Shown piece by piece: positions 22,352 through 34,000 of a stretch of 64,000 bases of DNA (position 1 is its first letter; every line of letters begins with the position of its first letter). The notes under the pieces are model-generated. The model was not told the origin of the DNA, did no database searches, and saw only the letters and a list, made by a program, of their open reading frames with translations. The position numbers were made by a program, and so were the translations under genes. The stretch comes from Lingula anatina (taxonomy: Eukaryota > Brachiopoda > Lingulata > Lingulida > Lingulidae): positions 148,791 to 212,790 of the forward strand of contig NW_019775759.1 in NCBI RefSeq assembly GCF_001039355.2, read 5' to 3'.

Positions 22352-25300
22352 GAGACCAAACATATAAAATATTCGTTAAGACTGGAAATACATTTGGTGA
22401 CGGAACAGACGGAGATGTTTTGGTCACTTTATACGGGACAGAAGGGGAATCCAGTGAACAGGAACTGGACACTAACGGCAATGACTTTGAACAAGGGAGG
22501 TAATATACAGTTTGTTTTCATCTTAAACAATGCGTAAGTGCTTTGCTTGTATAAGTGTTTTTTTATAAATATATATTTGTGAACTCGTGATGGAAAGAGG
22601 CAAAAACTATCGGTAAAGTTTTAACTTTTTTGTAATATGCGTTGAGTATGTTTTCAGCACAGCACGAATAGCGTGCCCGACCCGAAGTAAATAGAGCTAA
22701 AGTGAAACTCCAAAGAAGTGAAAGAAGCGTATATTTAGTATTACAAACACGGAAGTAACCATTTGATAGAACGCGTATTATCTGTTACAAAGTCTTTACA
22801 TTATGTCCCGGCGAACACACTGCTTTATAGAACATTTCTATTTTATTTTCCCCTTTCTATTTCAGAACAACAGTAAACAGAGTACTGGGTATATTGTGTA
22901 AAATTAGATTTTGATCATTGCAGTTTAGGAGTTTATTTGAAGTATTGTAACGTGTGTAGTGTGCCTTTACATAAAGTCATCATGCTTAGTTTTATAATGT
23001 GGTATATTTACAACATTGGCCAAAAAGGTTGTCCCACCCCTAATTCCATTTGCTCTTATGTACAAATGATCACGTCACTGGTGATCATTGTGATAAACAG
23101 TGCCTTTTATTCCAGAAACAATATGTCTAACATGATTTATGGTTCAGAAAATACAAGCAAAGGTAAAGATATCCACATTTTTTGTCATTTATCTAAATTC
23201 TCAACATGTATCCCCTCAAATCCAATGTTCCACTGTGATTTCCACAGAGGTAAAGAAATGTCTATTTTAATTTAAAAATTAAAAAGACGCCATCAAATAT
23301 CACCAAATTTATACACAATGAACATTAAGAGGTGCTCTTTAAAGGTTCCGTGTCTCACACTCACAACATTGTGTATCTGCAACAAATCACTTTCCAGACG
23401 AGAGCTGTGCACTGTCATGATGAGGCCTGGAGTTAACCCTGAAGTCACCTCTTGCCGATGGAATGAGATATCTGCTGTGGATATTACGGTCAGTGACCCT
23501 AGAGGTACCTGGACCTGGTCAACCAACACTGGAAGAGAGCTGGCTTTGTTGAAGAACCAAGGGATTTCTTGCATCCCACCGATGGTCAGATGATGGTCTG
23601 AAGACATGTTGCAGAAGGCCTTTTGGAAGTGTGTGTAGAATATAATCGCCTGACTGTCAGATCAGTCGCGTTTGGAGAGCATTGCAAGCCCGCATGGGAT
23701 TAGTACATTGTTCCTTTTGGAACAGAACCTTACTTGGGCATTTTTCTGAAACATCCTCAATAGATGTCTCATTCCATTTGCAAGAGGTTACTTCTGGGAT
23801 GCTACTGGTTTCATCGGGACAACGCATTTGCTCACAGCTCTCGCCTTGCAAGTTATTTGTTACAGAAACACGGTGTTTTGAGCATGCAACAACCATCTTT
23901 GAGCCCCGATATTCTTTCTTACGAGTACCTGTGGCATGAATTGGGGCGTGCAATGCAGAGGAGAACCAATCCCCAAGTAGTCTAGACCAACACCGCCAAA
24001 TACCCCAATACCCCACAAAAAAGGATTGTAACCCTTGTTGAAAGCTTGTCGCACCGCCAACAGGCGATTACTATAGTACGCGTTAAACACACAGGCTATG
24101 AGGCACGTGTAAATTTATGTTTCCTCCATCTCAGTGCTCCACAAACTTTTATAGTCTCATTCATAGCAAGAAAGTAGGCAACAAGGAATATTGATTGTTC
24201 GTGATTTGGCCAAACAAGGCCGCTTTTATTATATAACCCCTCTATCCTAATCGTTTTAACAATAATAACAATGTAGCAAATTGTTGCCTGTATTAAATGT
24301 TATGGCCTTAGGGATAAAAATTATATATCAAATATTCAATAAGACTCATCATCCTAAAAATTATGATGCGACGAGTCAGCAAAAAGTTATTATTTACCAA
24401 CAATTTTGCACAAATTTCATTTGTGGGGTTGCAAAGAGCTTTGTTGCTATTTGGTGGTGTCTTTTCAAATTAATAGTCACCTCTTTACCTCCGTGAAAAT
24501 CACTGTGAAAAACTAGATTTGAGGGGGTGCTTACTCTAAATTTTAATTAATGTAATAAGTATGGATATTTTCACCACTATTTAGCATTTTCTGAACAAAT
24601 AATCATGTAAGATATGGTAACTGGAAAAAAGTTTATAAGGTGATAATTTGTCAATAAAAGCACATGGAATTCGGGGCGAGACAACCTTTTTGACCAATGT
24701 TGTATGATTTACTGTAAAATTAATTTTTGTTCATTACAGTATCGGAGAGTATTTGCTGACAACCAGTGACCCTTTGGGTGAAGTTCGCTGCATACGAGTT
24801 AATTTCAGACATCATAAACTATTCGATGATTGGAAGATGGAATATGTAAGTTTATCTATATGGCAGTCATAATGATATTTGTAATATCACAATCCAAGTA
24901 AACCGCAATATGCATCAAAGGCACGAAATTTAAAAGGAATATATGGGATCATTTTGTTATCGTTTTCAAATATGAGAAACATCTTGATCCAGTTTTGCCA
25001 AAACCTATTTCAGATAAGTGTCGAAGGTGCTGGAGTTACAGTCAGATTCAACTACAACGGCTGGTTCAAAGAAGACAAATCAATTGACATATTCAACGGT
25101 AAGTCTACTAGAAAGGCGTCTGTTGAATTACTGACTAAAGTCTGCATAATGAAATAAAGAGTTTGAACACCTTTACCATATCTTGCGCGCTTCAAAATCG
25201 ACTATATATCGTTTTTCTGTAATTTTGAGTTACTCTTTCACAGGGCAATTCCAGAATTATACTAAAAAGAGAAGACTAAAGAAGACTCTCACCTTAGGTC

Positions 25301-28300
25301 TTATACGTTTGATACAATACAATAGGAAGCTAAGGAATGTTCTCTGTGTCCTTTTGAATCAGTTAATGAATTAAAAATGTAAAAATTTTCTTTTCGTCGA
25401 TCGTGTTACTATTCTCGTCGATCGTCAAACTATTTTCGTCGATCGTGTAACTATTCTCGGCGATCGTCAAACTATTCTCGTCGATCGTCTAACTGTTCTC
25501 GTCGATCCTGTAACGTCACCTCATCATTCATCGATCGATCGCCAGAGGGCGCTGCGGTAGCACATTGGCCTATCACATGACTATCAAAATCGCAGACAAC
25601 AAAATGATTGCTAGTGAAATAAGAAAATTTTCTCAACAATTTCAATTTTAATTGTTAATAATTAAAATCTATTCGGTTGTAGGGTTATTATTTTCTAGTT
25701 GTTTTCAACTCTGACCATGGCTGGCCGAGTTAAAAATTACCGCGTGATTGACAGACAGAAGCACGTGTTGCTACCGCAGCGCCCTCTGTCGATCGATCGA
25801 TGAGACGATCGACGAGAATAGTTACACGATTGACGAGATTAGTTGAACCTAAGATCTAATAATCTGTTTATTAGATCTTAGGTTGGACGATCGACGAGAT
25901 TAGACGATCGACGAGAATAGTTACACGATCGACGAAAATAGTGACAGCATTGGTTTTAATACACCGTAGATGAGAAATGTTTGACAATTGAATTGACGAA
26001 AGTAGATGTTGAATTTATGACAGGATCGTTTAAACTTGCAACTGAATCGATGGGAAGGCAGTGAATCGACGAAACATAACTGAATCGACGACATGAATTT
26101 TTGCCCTTTTGGCCGCCCATAAAGTACGCTTGCCAATTAAAAGCAGTTGAACTTATAAGTGGTAATGATAAAAGCATCTAGTGATCAGGAATGGGGACGA
26201 ATTTAAATCATGCACCACCAAATTTGAGAAAAGATGATGCCAACTTGTTTTTGTTTATTATATTACAAATGAATAATATTCGTCTGAATATTCGTTAATA
26301 GTAGCATAATACTTTTGTTCTGAAAATTATAAGAGGTAAGTTCAAGTGATGCAGAAAATGAAAAAAAATTATCTTAATAAATGAATATTGGGAAAGCATT
26401 TTACAAAACATCGAACTATGCTTGTTCGTAAGAACTTTTCTGTGTAGCATGGCCTATATTTCAGCTATAATTTTCAAATATAATCTTCCAGTACAGATTT
26501 TCTAACGAAAAGCCGCTTGTAATTGATTATAGGTCATGCCATTTCTTGAAACTATATTTGGCTTTGATTTTAACAGCTTTTTATTAAGCCTGTTGTAAGC
26601 GTAATCCACCTGGCAATGTTATACTTAATCTTAAACTAAATGTTGATCCATCCAGAGTTGATGTACTGGTTTGTAAATTTTTTGCGACAGTAAGAGGTAA
26701 GGCTTTTTCTTTATTTAGACTTATACGCCGTATATACACATATATATCTTCATATTTTATCTTACTTAAAGGTGACGGAGTGTGCAAGGACAGCTCGTGT
26801 GATTGTTTAAGAGAGGCTCGCAAAAAAAAATATTGTTCTAGGCAATCACATATTAACCGCTGTCAGTGGTCCTGTCATAACTGTCGCAGTAAGTTTAACA
26901 ATGTTTTTCGTGGACTTCTGAGTGCACTTGGTTGACTTACATTAGCTGATTTAAAAATATCATGATATCGAAATATTTATTTTGACACGAATGAAGGTAA
27001 TATAGCTTTTAATTTTCATAGCTATCAACGGCTACAAGTGCATATACCACAATGTTTTGAAATGGGTAATGGTTTGAAATGGTTGTAAAGACAAAAGAAT
27101 GATGTTCATCCTTGCTTCCTTAAAATTAATTTAAACCCCCATAATACTAATGTGTCTACATCATTAACGACAACAACAGCGTCGACAACAACAATTTTAA
27201 CTACAACCACGCCAGTAACTACACGTGTTTCAACCTCACAGAGAGTGAGATCATCGCATAACCCGGGTCCTACAAGAACGTCACCAGTGACGTCACAGTC
27301 TATGATTTACACAGAAATATCATCTTCGTCAAACACTCGGAATACAGGTAGGCTACACCCAGAAAACGGGTGCTTGACGGGTGCTTGATTAGGTTGATGA
27401 AATGTATCTCAATCTTTATAGCTGCCTATCGCTATGTTTTTAAGAATGAAGTAATTTTTCGTCAGTCAACGGCATAATATTGAAATAGTTTTACCTCCAA
27501 TATTTCGATATATAGCAGAACATCTTCATCAGGGAATGAGACTGTCCAGGTGAATAGCCTCTATTCAGGAGATATACTTGCCCCCCCCAGCCTCCACACC
27601 TATTGCCTTCGGAAAGGGAAGTAGAGGTCAGAGATTATATATCTCCTGTATATCTCCTGAATAGAGGCTTTTCACCTGGATAGCCTCATTCCCTGATGAA
27701 GATATTCTGTAAGGCATCATAATATGGAAGGCAAAACTCTTTCAGTATTTAGCTGTTGACTGAAGAAAAATTACTTCATTCTTAAAAACATGGCAAATAG
27801 GCAGCTATAAAGACTGAGATACATTTCATACAACCAATAACAAAGCTGATTAAATTCTTCTCTGACGCTATGTTTTTATTTTTTATTTCTTTGAGACGAC
27901 AAGCTTTCTTTTTCTTCTCTTCCCAAATACATTTGGACTTGCTTGTGTGAGTGCATCTGTGTTTGTCTGTATCAGGCCTACCCAACTACCAGACTCGGCA
28001 CCTAAGGATGCTGAATTAACCGGTATATCGCACCACGCTACCCGTTTTCAAGGTGTGTGTCAGATCGCATTTCGGAGTATCATACCCCAGAACAAATTTT
28101 GTAGCACGACTGCGGGCTCATCCACGCTCGGCTGAACAACCTTAAACTGTACTCTTACTTTGGAGTACTCTATTTTATTGTCTCTATGGGGATATATGGG
28201 GACTTTACGACATTCGGTTTGAATGTTTTGACCACTTTTGATAGAGCTTTTTTGCATTGTATTAGATTAATGTGGCAGTCTAAGGTTCATCTAGGTGGCT

Positions 28301-30139
28301 TTCAAAATTATGCACCCGGTTTTAAAATCATATAGCGATTTTACGACAATCGTTTCCTATCCAATCAAGGTGACAGCCGAGCATGCCAGGGCTCATCCTG
28401 TCGGTGTTCTGGCTGATACTCCGAAATGCGATCTGACACACACCTTGAAAACGGGTAGTTTGGTCCGATATAGCGGTTAATTCAGGATCCTTAGGTGCCG
28501 AGTCTGGCAGTTGGGTAGGCCTGTGTATGTTTATCCTCATTTCATTTTATTTGCATTTCCTCTCTGTTTCAACCGCTATAATCATATCAGCATCCGCCAC
28601 TACACTATTATATGGGACAACCAGTGAGATCAGTGTTGTGAATACATCTCAGGCAATGCTCCATGTTAACCAAGTAAACAAGCAACTTGGAGATAACACA
28701 GGTACATAACTGTTGACAGCATCTCTCTCCCTCTCTCTCTCCCTCTCACTCTCTCTCTGTCTCTCTCTCTCTCTCAGCCTGCTAACCTTCCTTCACAAAA
28801 CACACATTCACACAGCAGTGCATGCCATAGACCAGGGCCCCGTATCTCGAAAGCTTCGCTATGTTGCGCACGTGCGCAAGCGTCTCGTTTCCATTACTCG
28901 CCCATACGTCCTATATAATACACTGTAGCCTCTTTTTGATATAGCGATTCGCAATACGCGATGCTTTCGAGATACGGGGCCCTGGTTTCCAAACTGAACT
29001 TAATTTCATGCTCTCAGATAAACATCTTCTTCAATTTGAGAATTTAACATTCATCACTGTTTCAGGCACCACAGCTGGTATTGCCGTCGGAGGCGTTCTT
29101 GCCCTAGTCATAGCTGTTGGTACAGTTGTTTTGGTAGTCTGTATAAGAAAACGGTATGTGACATAAATTGTTGCAATGCTACATGTAAGGACCTTGGAAC
29201 TGAAAGTATAACTTTTTATGTTGTGAAATAAAGGAGTATTCATCAATCGTAACAATGATGCAATTGCATGAAATAGAATACTGTTTACTTAAAAACTCAA
29301 GCGAGACTGGCAGAGGACTTTTGACCGAATCGTATAATGCCTAAGTGCAGGATTTGTATGCAATACTAGTACATATGTTCTTTCACAGCATCTTCAGTGC
29401 GCCATATCTTTTTTTTTTGTTTTCTTTTCAGATTTATCTTCTTTACCATTTATGCATAAGAATAAACCAATTATATATTTGACAAATGACAACCTTTCGC
29501 TCTTTCTTAAAAGAAAACACCTATGGTTTTACATACATTTTGCATTATTTTTCCAGACGACGTGACAGCAGTGAAAAGAAATCGTATCAGGCTTCATTTA
29601 AAGTGGCCAATCCCGGGTACAGTAATGTCTCTGAGTCATTGGAAATTACATCAGAGAACGGCAGGTCAACTTTTCCCAATGTTTCACCTCAAACTGATAA
29701 CAATACCCATATGTCTGATTTATACTCGACCCCAAGGAAGCCTGTGATCAACGGGATAACAAATGGACCCTTATCGGAAGAAGCAGACCTAGATGACCTA
29801 TATTCGAAACCAATTAAACCAAAGAGAGGAGGTAACTTTGAATCACGTGACATATCAGCCGTTTCTGATCTCAATCTAAAACCGCTGAAAGCCGAAGTGA
29901 AGCAAGCTGGACATGCGCATTATGAAGGAGGGATTGAAAACGTAGGATACGGCGTAGCGGGATCACCAAATGAGAACGTTGACATGGTAATCAATGACAT
30001 GTATGGAGATTTGGACACTTCCGGTGGGGATGCCATATTTGCAGATAATGATCTATACGAGGCTGGCGTGAACCCAGAGGACCAGATGTATGCAGATGGC
30101 GATGTGGTTGAGTTTGTAAGCAACGAGATTTATGCATAA
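22352..30139 (+). CDS. Gene B: PLAT / ShK-like / stalk / TM protein with YxxP tail (5' partial)
   Basis: Exons seen: 22352-22499, 24740-24845, 25014-25098, 26772-26888, about 27180-27347, 28591-28701, 29066-29153, 29557-30139. Together they encode 468 residues after the missing signal-peptide exon. PLAT (first 113 residues) is close to gene A (GTDGDVLVTLYGT, FDDWKM, NGWFKEDKSIDIFNG). The ShK-like module (114-152) has seven cysteines, with SCDC and CQWSC. A stalk from two exons (153-245) is followed by a membrane helix (about 250-270; LALVIAVGTVVLVVCI). The 194-residue tail carries DLYSTP, DLYSKP, DMYGDL, DLYEAG, QMYADG and a terminal EIYA. YxxP is the known SH2-docking form for Crk/Nck-type adaptors. 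The first stalk exon start is uncertain, because the only phase-compatible AG (27178-27179) lacks a pyrimidine tract. AATAAA is at 30315. Confidence 0.8.
22890..22945 (+). pseudogene. Decayed duplicate of a PLAT exon in gene B
   Basis: ATATTGTGTAAAATTAGATT through TTGATCATTGCAG and TTTAGGAGTTTATTTG mirrors the start of gene A's exon at 15873 together with its acceptor. The copy soon meets stops. The functional counterpart in gene B is 24740-24845, beyond the transposon. Confidence 0.5.
23011..24702. mobile_element. Foldback Tc1/mariner derivative in gene B
   Basis: The ends are CAACATTGGCCAAAAAGG and its complement, each flanked by TA (23009-23010 and 24703-24704), which is the Tc1 target duplication. 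The long inverted arms carry the same degraded Tc1-type transposase C-terminus as the gene A element, and no intact frame remains. It occupies the same intron as the element in gene A, between the first two PLAT exons. Confidence 0.75.
25391..25943. mobile_element. Foldback element with CGTCGATCGT terminal subrepeats
   Basis: The left end has about six tandem units of TCGTCGATCGT plus an AACTATT spacer, roughly 21 bp each (25391-25515). The right end has the same units inverted (about 25800-25943). Between them are further inverted segments, such as GCCAGAGGGCGCTGCGGTAG against CTACCGCAGCGCCCTCTG. There is no coding frame. It lies in a gene B intron. Confidence 0.7.
27390..27840. mobile_element. 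Long inverted-repeat element in gene B intron
   Basis: The arms at about 27392-27565 and 27645-27835 are complementary: GAAATGTATCTCAATCTTTA pairs with the sequence ending GAGATACATTTCAT. The inner arms carry CTGAATAGAGGC and CCTGATGAAGAT. No frame is convincing. One arm recurs at about 12000-12180. Confidence 0.7.
27972..28522. mobile_element. MITE-like element with 110-bp terminal inverted repeats
   Basis: The left arm (27972-28083) begins CAGGCCTACCCAACTACCAG, and the right arm (28410-28522) is its complement, ending TTGGGTAGGCCTG. The core is AT-rich. The right arm ends about 70 bp before a gene B stalk exon. Confidence 0.75.
28722..28775. repeat. (CT)n microsatellite
   Basis: This is an imperfect CT/CCT array just after the donor of the 28591-28701 exon of gene B. 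Confidence 0.85.
28831..28986. mobile_element. Short MITE with perfect GGGCCCCGTATCTCGAAAGC ends
   Basis: ACCAGGGCCCCGTATCTCG opens the element and its complement closes it, with terminal repeats of about 25 bp and a total of about 156 bp. It is noncoding and intronic in gene B, 80 bp before the membrane-helix exon. Confidence 0.75.
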
Positions 30140-31038
30140 CATACGGGTATATGTATATGTATAACTATCTTGAATGTTGTATTGTCCAGTGTACTGGGTA
30201 TCGATACTCAGGCAAAGGACAAAATATTCCTTTGCTAGATGGACTTCAGTTTGGCAATTGCGGAAATGTTTACAGCCCTAGCGGTATGGACGTTACGATG
30301 TGTTACGTGTTGTTAATAAATTATGTAACAGTTTCAAATCTATTTGCAAGCCAATTAATATTAACACTACACTGAGAAATTTCTGAGCACGCACAGAAAA
30401 AAATGCTGAATGGTTGTAAGTTATACGCAACTGACTGATGCTGAGACCACTGACATAATAAGCATTTTGCTTACATCCCGTATTGGGCAAATATCAAGAC
30501 TTTGCAATATATCCCATCTTTTCTTTTATCTCTTAATAGAGACAGATCTTTAAGAAAATCGAATGTTTACAATTTTCATTCTTCTGGCCCAAAGTGCAAT
30601 GAACAAATAAACTATTATCTTGGCATATATTTACTTTTTGTTTAGTTGAATATACAACCAGATAGGTTTGAAAAGTAAAACAAAAATTAATAGTTACAAC
30701 TGCATACGCTATTCACTATTACATAAATAAACAATAATGAATCTTTTCTCTGTTTAAATAACGAAGTGAGTAAAAACTCTCTCTATATCAAGCGGAAAAC
30801 GAGCACTTTTAAAACTGCAGAGCTTATCCGTAATAACGTAATACAACGTATATCTATACCTAATACATGTTGATATCACGATAATGGTGCTGACGATAGC
30901 AATTGTCCTTATGTAACAGATATTTTAGTGAAAATGTAGCGATAACGCGTCGTCATTACAGTATACTTACAAGCGTGTTGTCCACTATCATGTCCAAATA
31001 GCAGGGACAAATTGACCCGTAAACTGGACGGTGTTTCG
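30140..31038. other. 3' UTR of gene B and promoter region of gene C
   Basis: The polyadenylation signal of gene B is at 30315-30320. The rest is AT-rich spacer. The tandem promoter block seen before genes A and B is not recognisable here, and no clear TATA box was found, so gene C appears to have a different upstream region. Confidence 0.5.
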
Positions 31039-34000
31039 ATGCCAGTTATGATATACATTCTGACTGCTCTACCGTTCCTGCTTTGTCATGCGTCAGTTGC
31101 TAAAGGTAAGTTAGAAACCCTTTTGCTGAAGAGAACGGTACATGGTATGATCTTGTGCCATATTATGACCTAGGAACTTGATTAACATTTTATGGGAAAA
31201 GTAACAAAGTTGTAGGCTTATGTAGAGTATATGAGAAGAATTGAAAAGAACTTATTTCCTAAATGTAGCACAAGGTAAGTCACTTTCTTCAAACGAAATG
31301 GATAGTTCATAACATTTACCAAATATCCCAATAAAAAAGTAATCACGGCGATGCTTTAAGATTCAAAATGTTTTTGCAAGCAGAGTTACATGTAGGAATG
31401 CAGTGAAGAGTATGCTTAAAACTGGTTCATTCACTATTACGTCATTCCATAGGCTGACATTCTCTGAAAATATTATGACGTACAGGGGCAAAATGGAGTT
31501 ATATTATATTAAACTATTGACGTCGATGTAAAATATGCATGTATTATCAAATGTGGAAAGTTTCGAATGATATTTTATTTAGACTGCTAATATGCAATAC
31601 ACAGTTCACAGACGGACGGAAATACTGAATAAAAGACCAACAAACGTCAATTGAATCAAATGGATTATTATTAAAATAAAACCATGCTAGTAAATAATAA
31701 TTATTACAAAAACTCTGGTATTCAAGAAATTTAGTAGTTTTATAACATAAAACGCTATCCTAAAAAAGTTTGAAACTAAAATCTAATACAAAAAACCGAT
31801 TGCTGTGAACCATAAGAAGTTAAAAAAATTAAAAGTAATAACGTGTAAAAAGAAACTTCATATTTTTTTAGCTTTATTGGCGTTCAATTTTCTTCTGATA
31901 GATGGTGGTGTATCCAAATTAAATGCTGTCACCATACTGTTTCAGCTGATCATTCTTACATGATATCAGTGAAAACTGCCGATACTCAAGGGGCGGGGAC
32001 TGACGGGAGTGTATTTACTACCTTATATGGACAGGATGCGACTTCTAACGAAAAGTATCTTGATGATCCTTTCCGTAACGATTTTGTTAGAAACGGGTAA
32101 GATATTGTTTTTCATTATGAAGTTCAAAGTTGCATTAGTCATTATATGCTAGACAGTTACATTTTTTATTTCTGGTTATTGAAGGTTTTTGGTCATGAAT
32201 ACGGTAATTTATTTAAGAAACGCATTTCTACAACTTTCCAAAAAGAAAAGAAAGAAAAACATATTTGCAGTCAAGTGTCAAATTGTTAGCAGTCAATTTT
32301 GTTCAAATCTACAATCCAGTATTTTCAGTTGCCAGAAAAATAATAAAGAAAAAATATATGATGCCAATTTGCTCTTAATTTGAAGCAACTACAAAGTGAT
32401 TTATTTTCTTTACGGTCTTACAATACATAAGCGTTTTTTATGTTCTTTTTCAGCCTTGACAGATTCACAGTTACAACAGAAGCATCACTTGGGGACATCA
32501 AGTGCCTAAAGATACAATTCCTAGCGATTTTTGATACGTGGCATTTAGATTATGTATGTTTTTGCTAATTGTTTTAGATACTTTGATACCTAGTAAACTA
32601 CTAAATGGACGGCCAAAACCTTACTTATAATAAGAAATGAATGTGAAATAAAATGTTATGCATTTATCTATGGCACATTCACACGCTGCACATATAAAGG
32701 CATTCGAACATAGAATAAATGAACTCGAGACTTTTTAAAATTCTTCTTACCATCATTTTTATAAACAAGTATTTGAGAGTCCATTATACCTTGGTATACC
32801 ACATAATATATTTTTCTGTTTAGGTTTTGGTATCCTACGGACGAAGGTCCTGGACCTTTCACTGTGATTGCGAACTTTTGTATCGAACTATACACTTGTC
32901 CACAGGTAATTTTTTTAAAATTTATTTTAAACATAATGATTATAAACATTATTTCAATGGCATAACTCTATTTTTAATTTACTCACGTCTTTAACGTCAA
33001 ATTCTCTCTCTGTGACATCTTATTTCAGGGACAGAGAAATGTCATGATTTATCGTGTGACTGCATTGAACATGCGCGCAAAGGTGAATGTGGCTCACTCA
33101 CTGTTCAGGAGAGATGTCCGTGGTCATGTAAAACCTGTAAAGGTGAATTTTGATCGTGGTTATTATATGAAGTGTGCCCTTGTCTTTTTTACTTAATCCC
33201 CCCTTAATATGTAATTCAATTAATTGTAATCAGTGTGGCTTAAAAGGAGTGTGTGTTATTTATAGATGCTAGTTTTATGACCATTTAGACCATTTAACCA
33301 CCACATCATCAAACAAAGCGACGTCAGATGTAGCAACGATATTCATGACGTCAGAGCCAGTCTCGGTACCAGTGACGTCATCAAGTGGAACTCCTTTAGT
33401 GCAAACAACGTCCGTGACCTATACAACGAATATTTCAACTTTTATTCATGACACATACAGCACAGACAAACGGGACCAATCTACAACTTATACTGAGGTA
33501 TCTGCAACTTATACTGAGGTATCTGCAACTTATACTGAGGGTGAGTTAGTCAAGTTTCTCCAGACATTGAAATGCCCGTTGTTAAAAGCATATATTCTAC
33601 TAAAATGTCGCAATACATACACTTTTTATTTAGTGTATATTTCATTATGCTTTAAAATTATTTCCCTTTCTTTTTTATACAGTTCCTTCGCCGAGTACCT
33701 TAAATATTGCAGAAAAGAGCAAGGTTTGGAGTATTGAAAATTTTATCGAAAACGGAAAACTATCAGGTGCAGTTTGTTAATGTTTTTCTTTGAACATGCG
33801 CTAATAATAACAAAAATCGCTTTTGCAGATGACTTTGTAATGTAAACAAAATGATTAAGGCGCTTACAATTCCAACACCAACAGCCACATGTTGATATTA
33901 AATGGAAATCTGAAAATGCTAAAGGCATCAATTGGCAAAACCTGCATTAGATGACGTACATATGAGATAAATTTCCCTACCCTCTGAGCATCCTGTATGT

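Noticed and set aside
22896-23010. Extra coding exon of gene B starting at the acceptor-like CAG at 22921-22923
   Set aside because: It runs into stops and lacks a matching donor. The downstream exon 24740-24845 has the correct length and phase.
25391-25520. Regular short repeats that could suggest a CRISPR-like array
   Set aside because: The units are contiguous 21-bp tandem repeats mirrored at the other end of an intronic element in an animal genome, without unique spacers.
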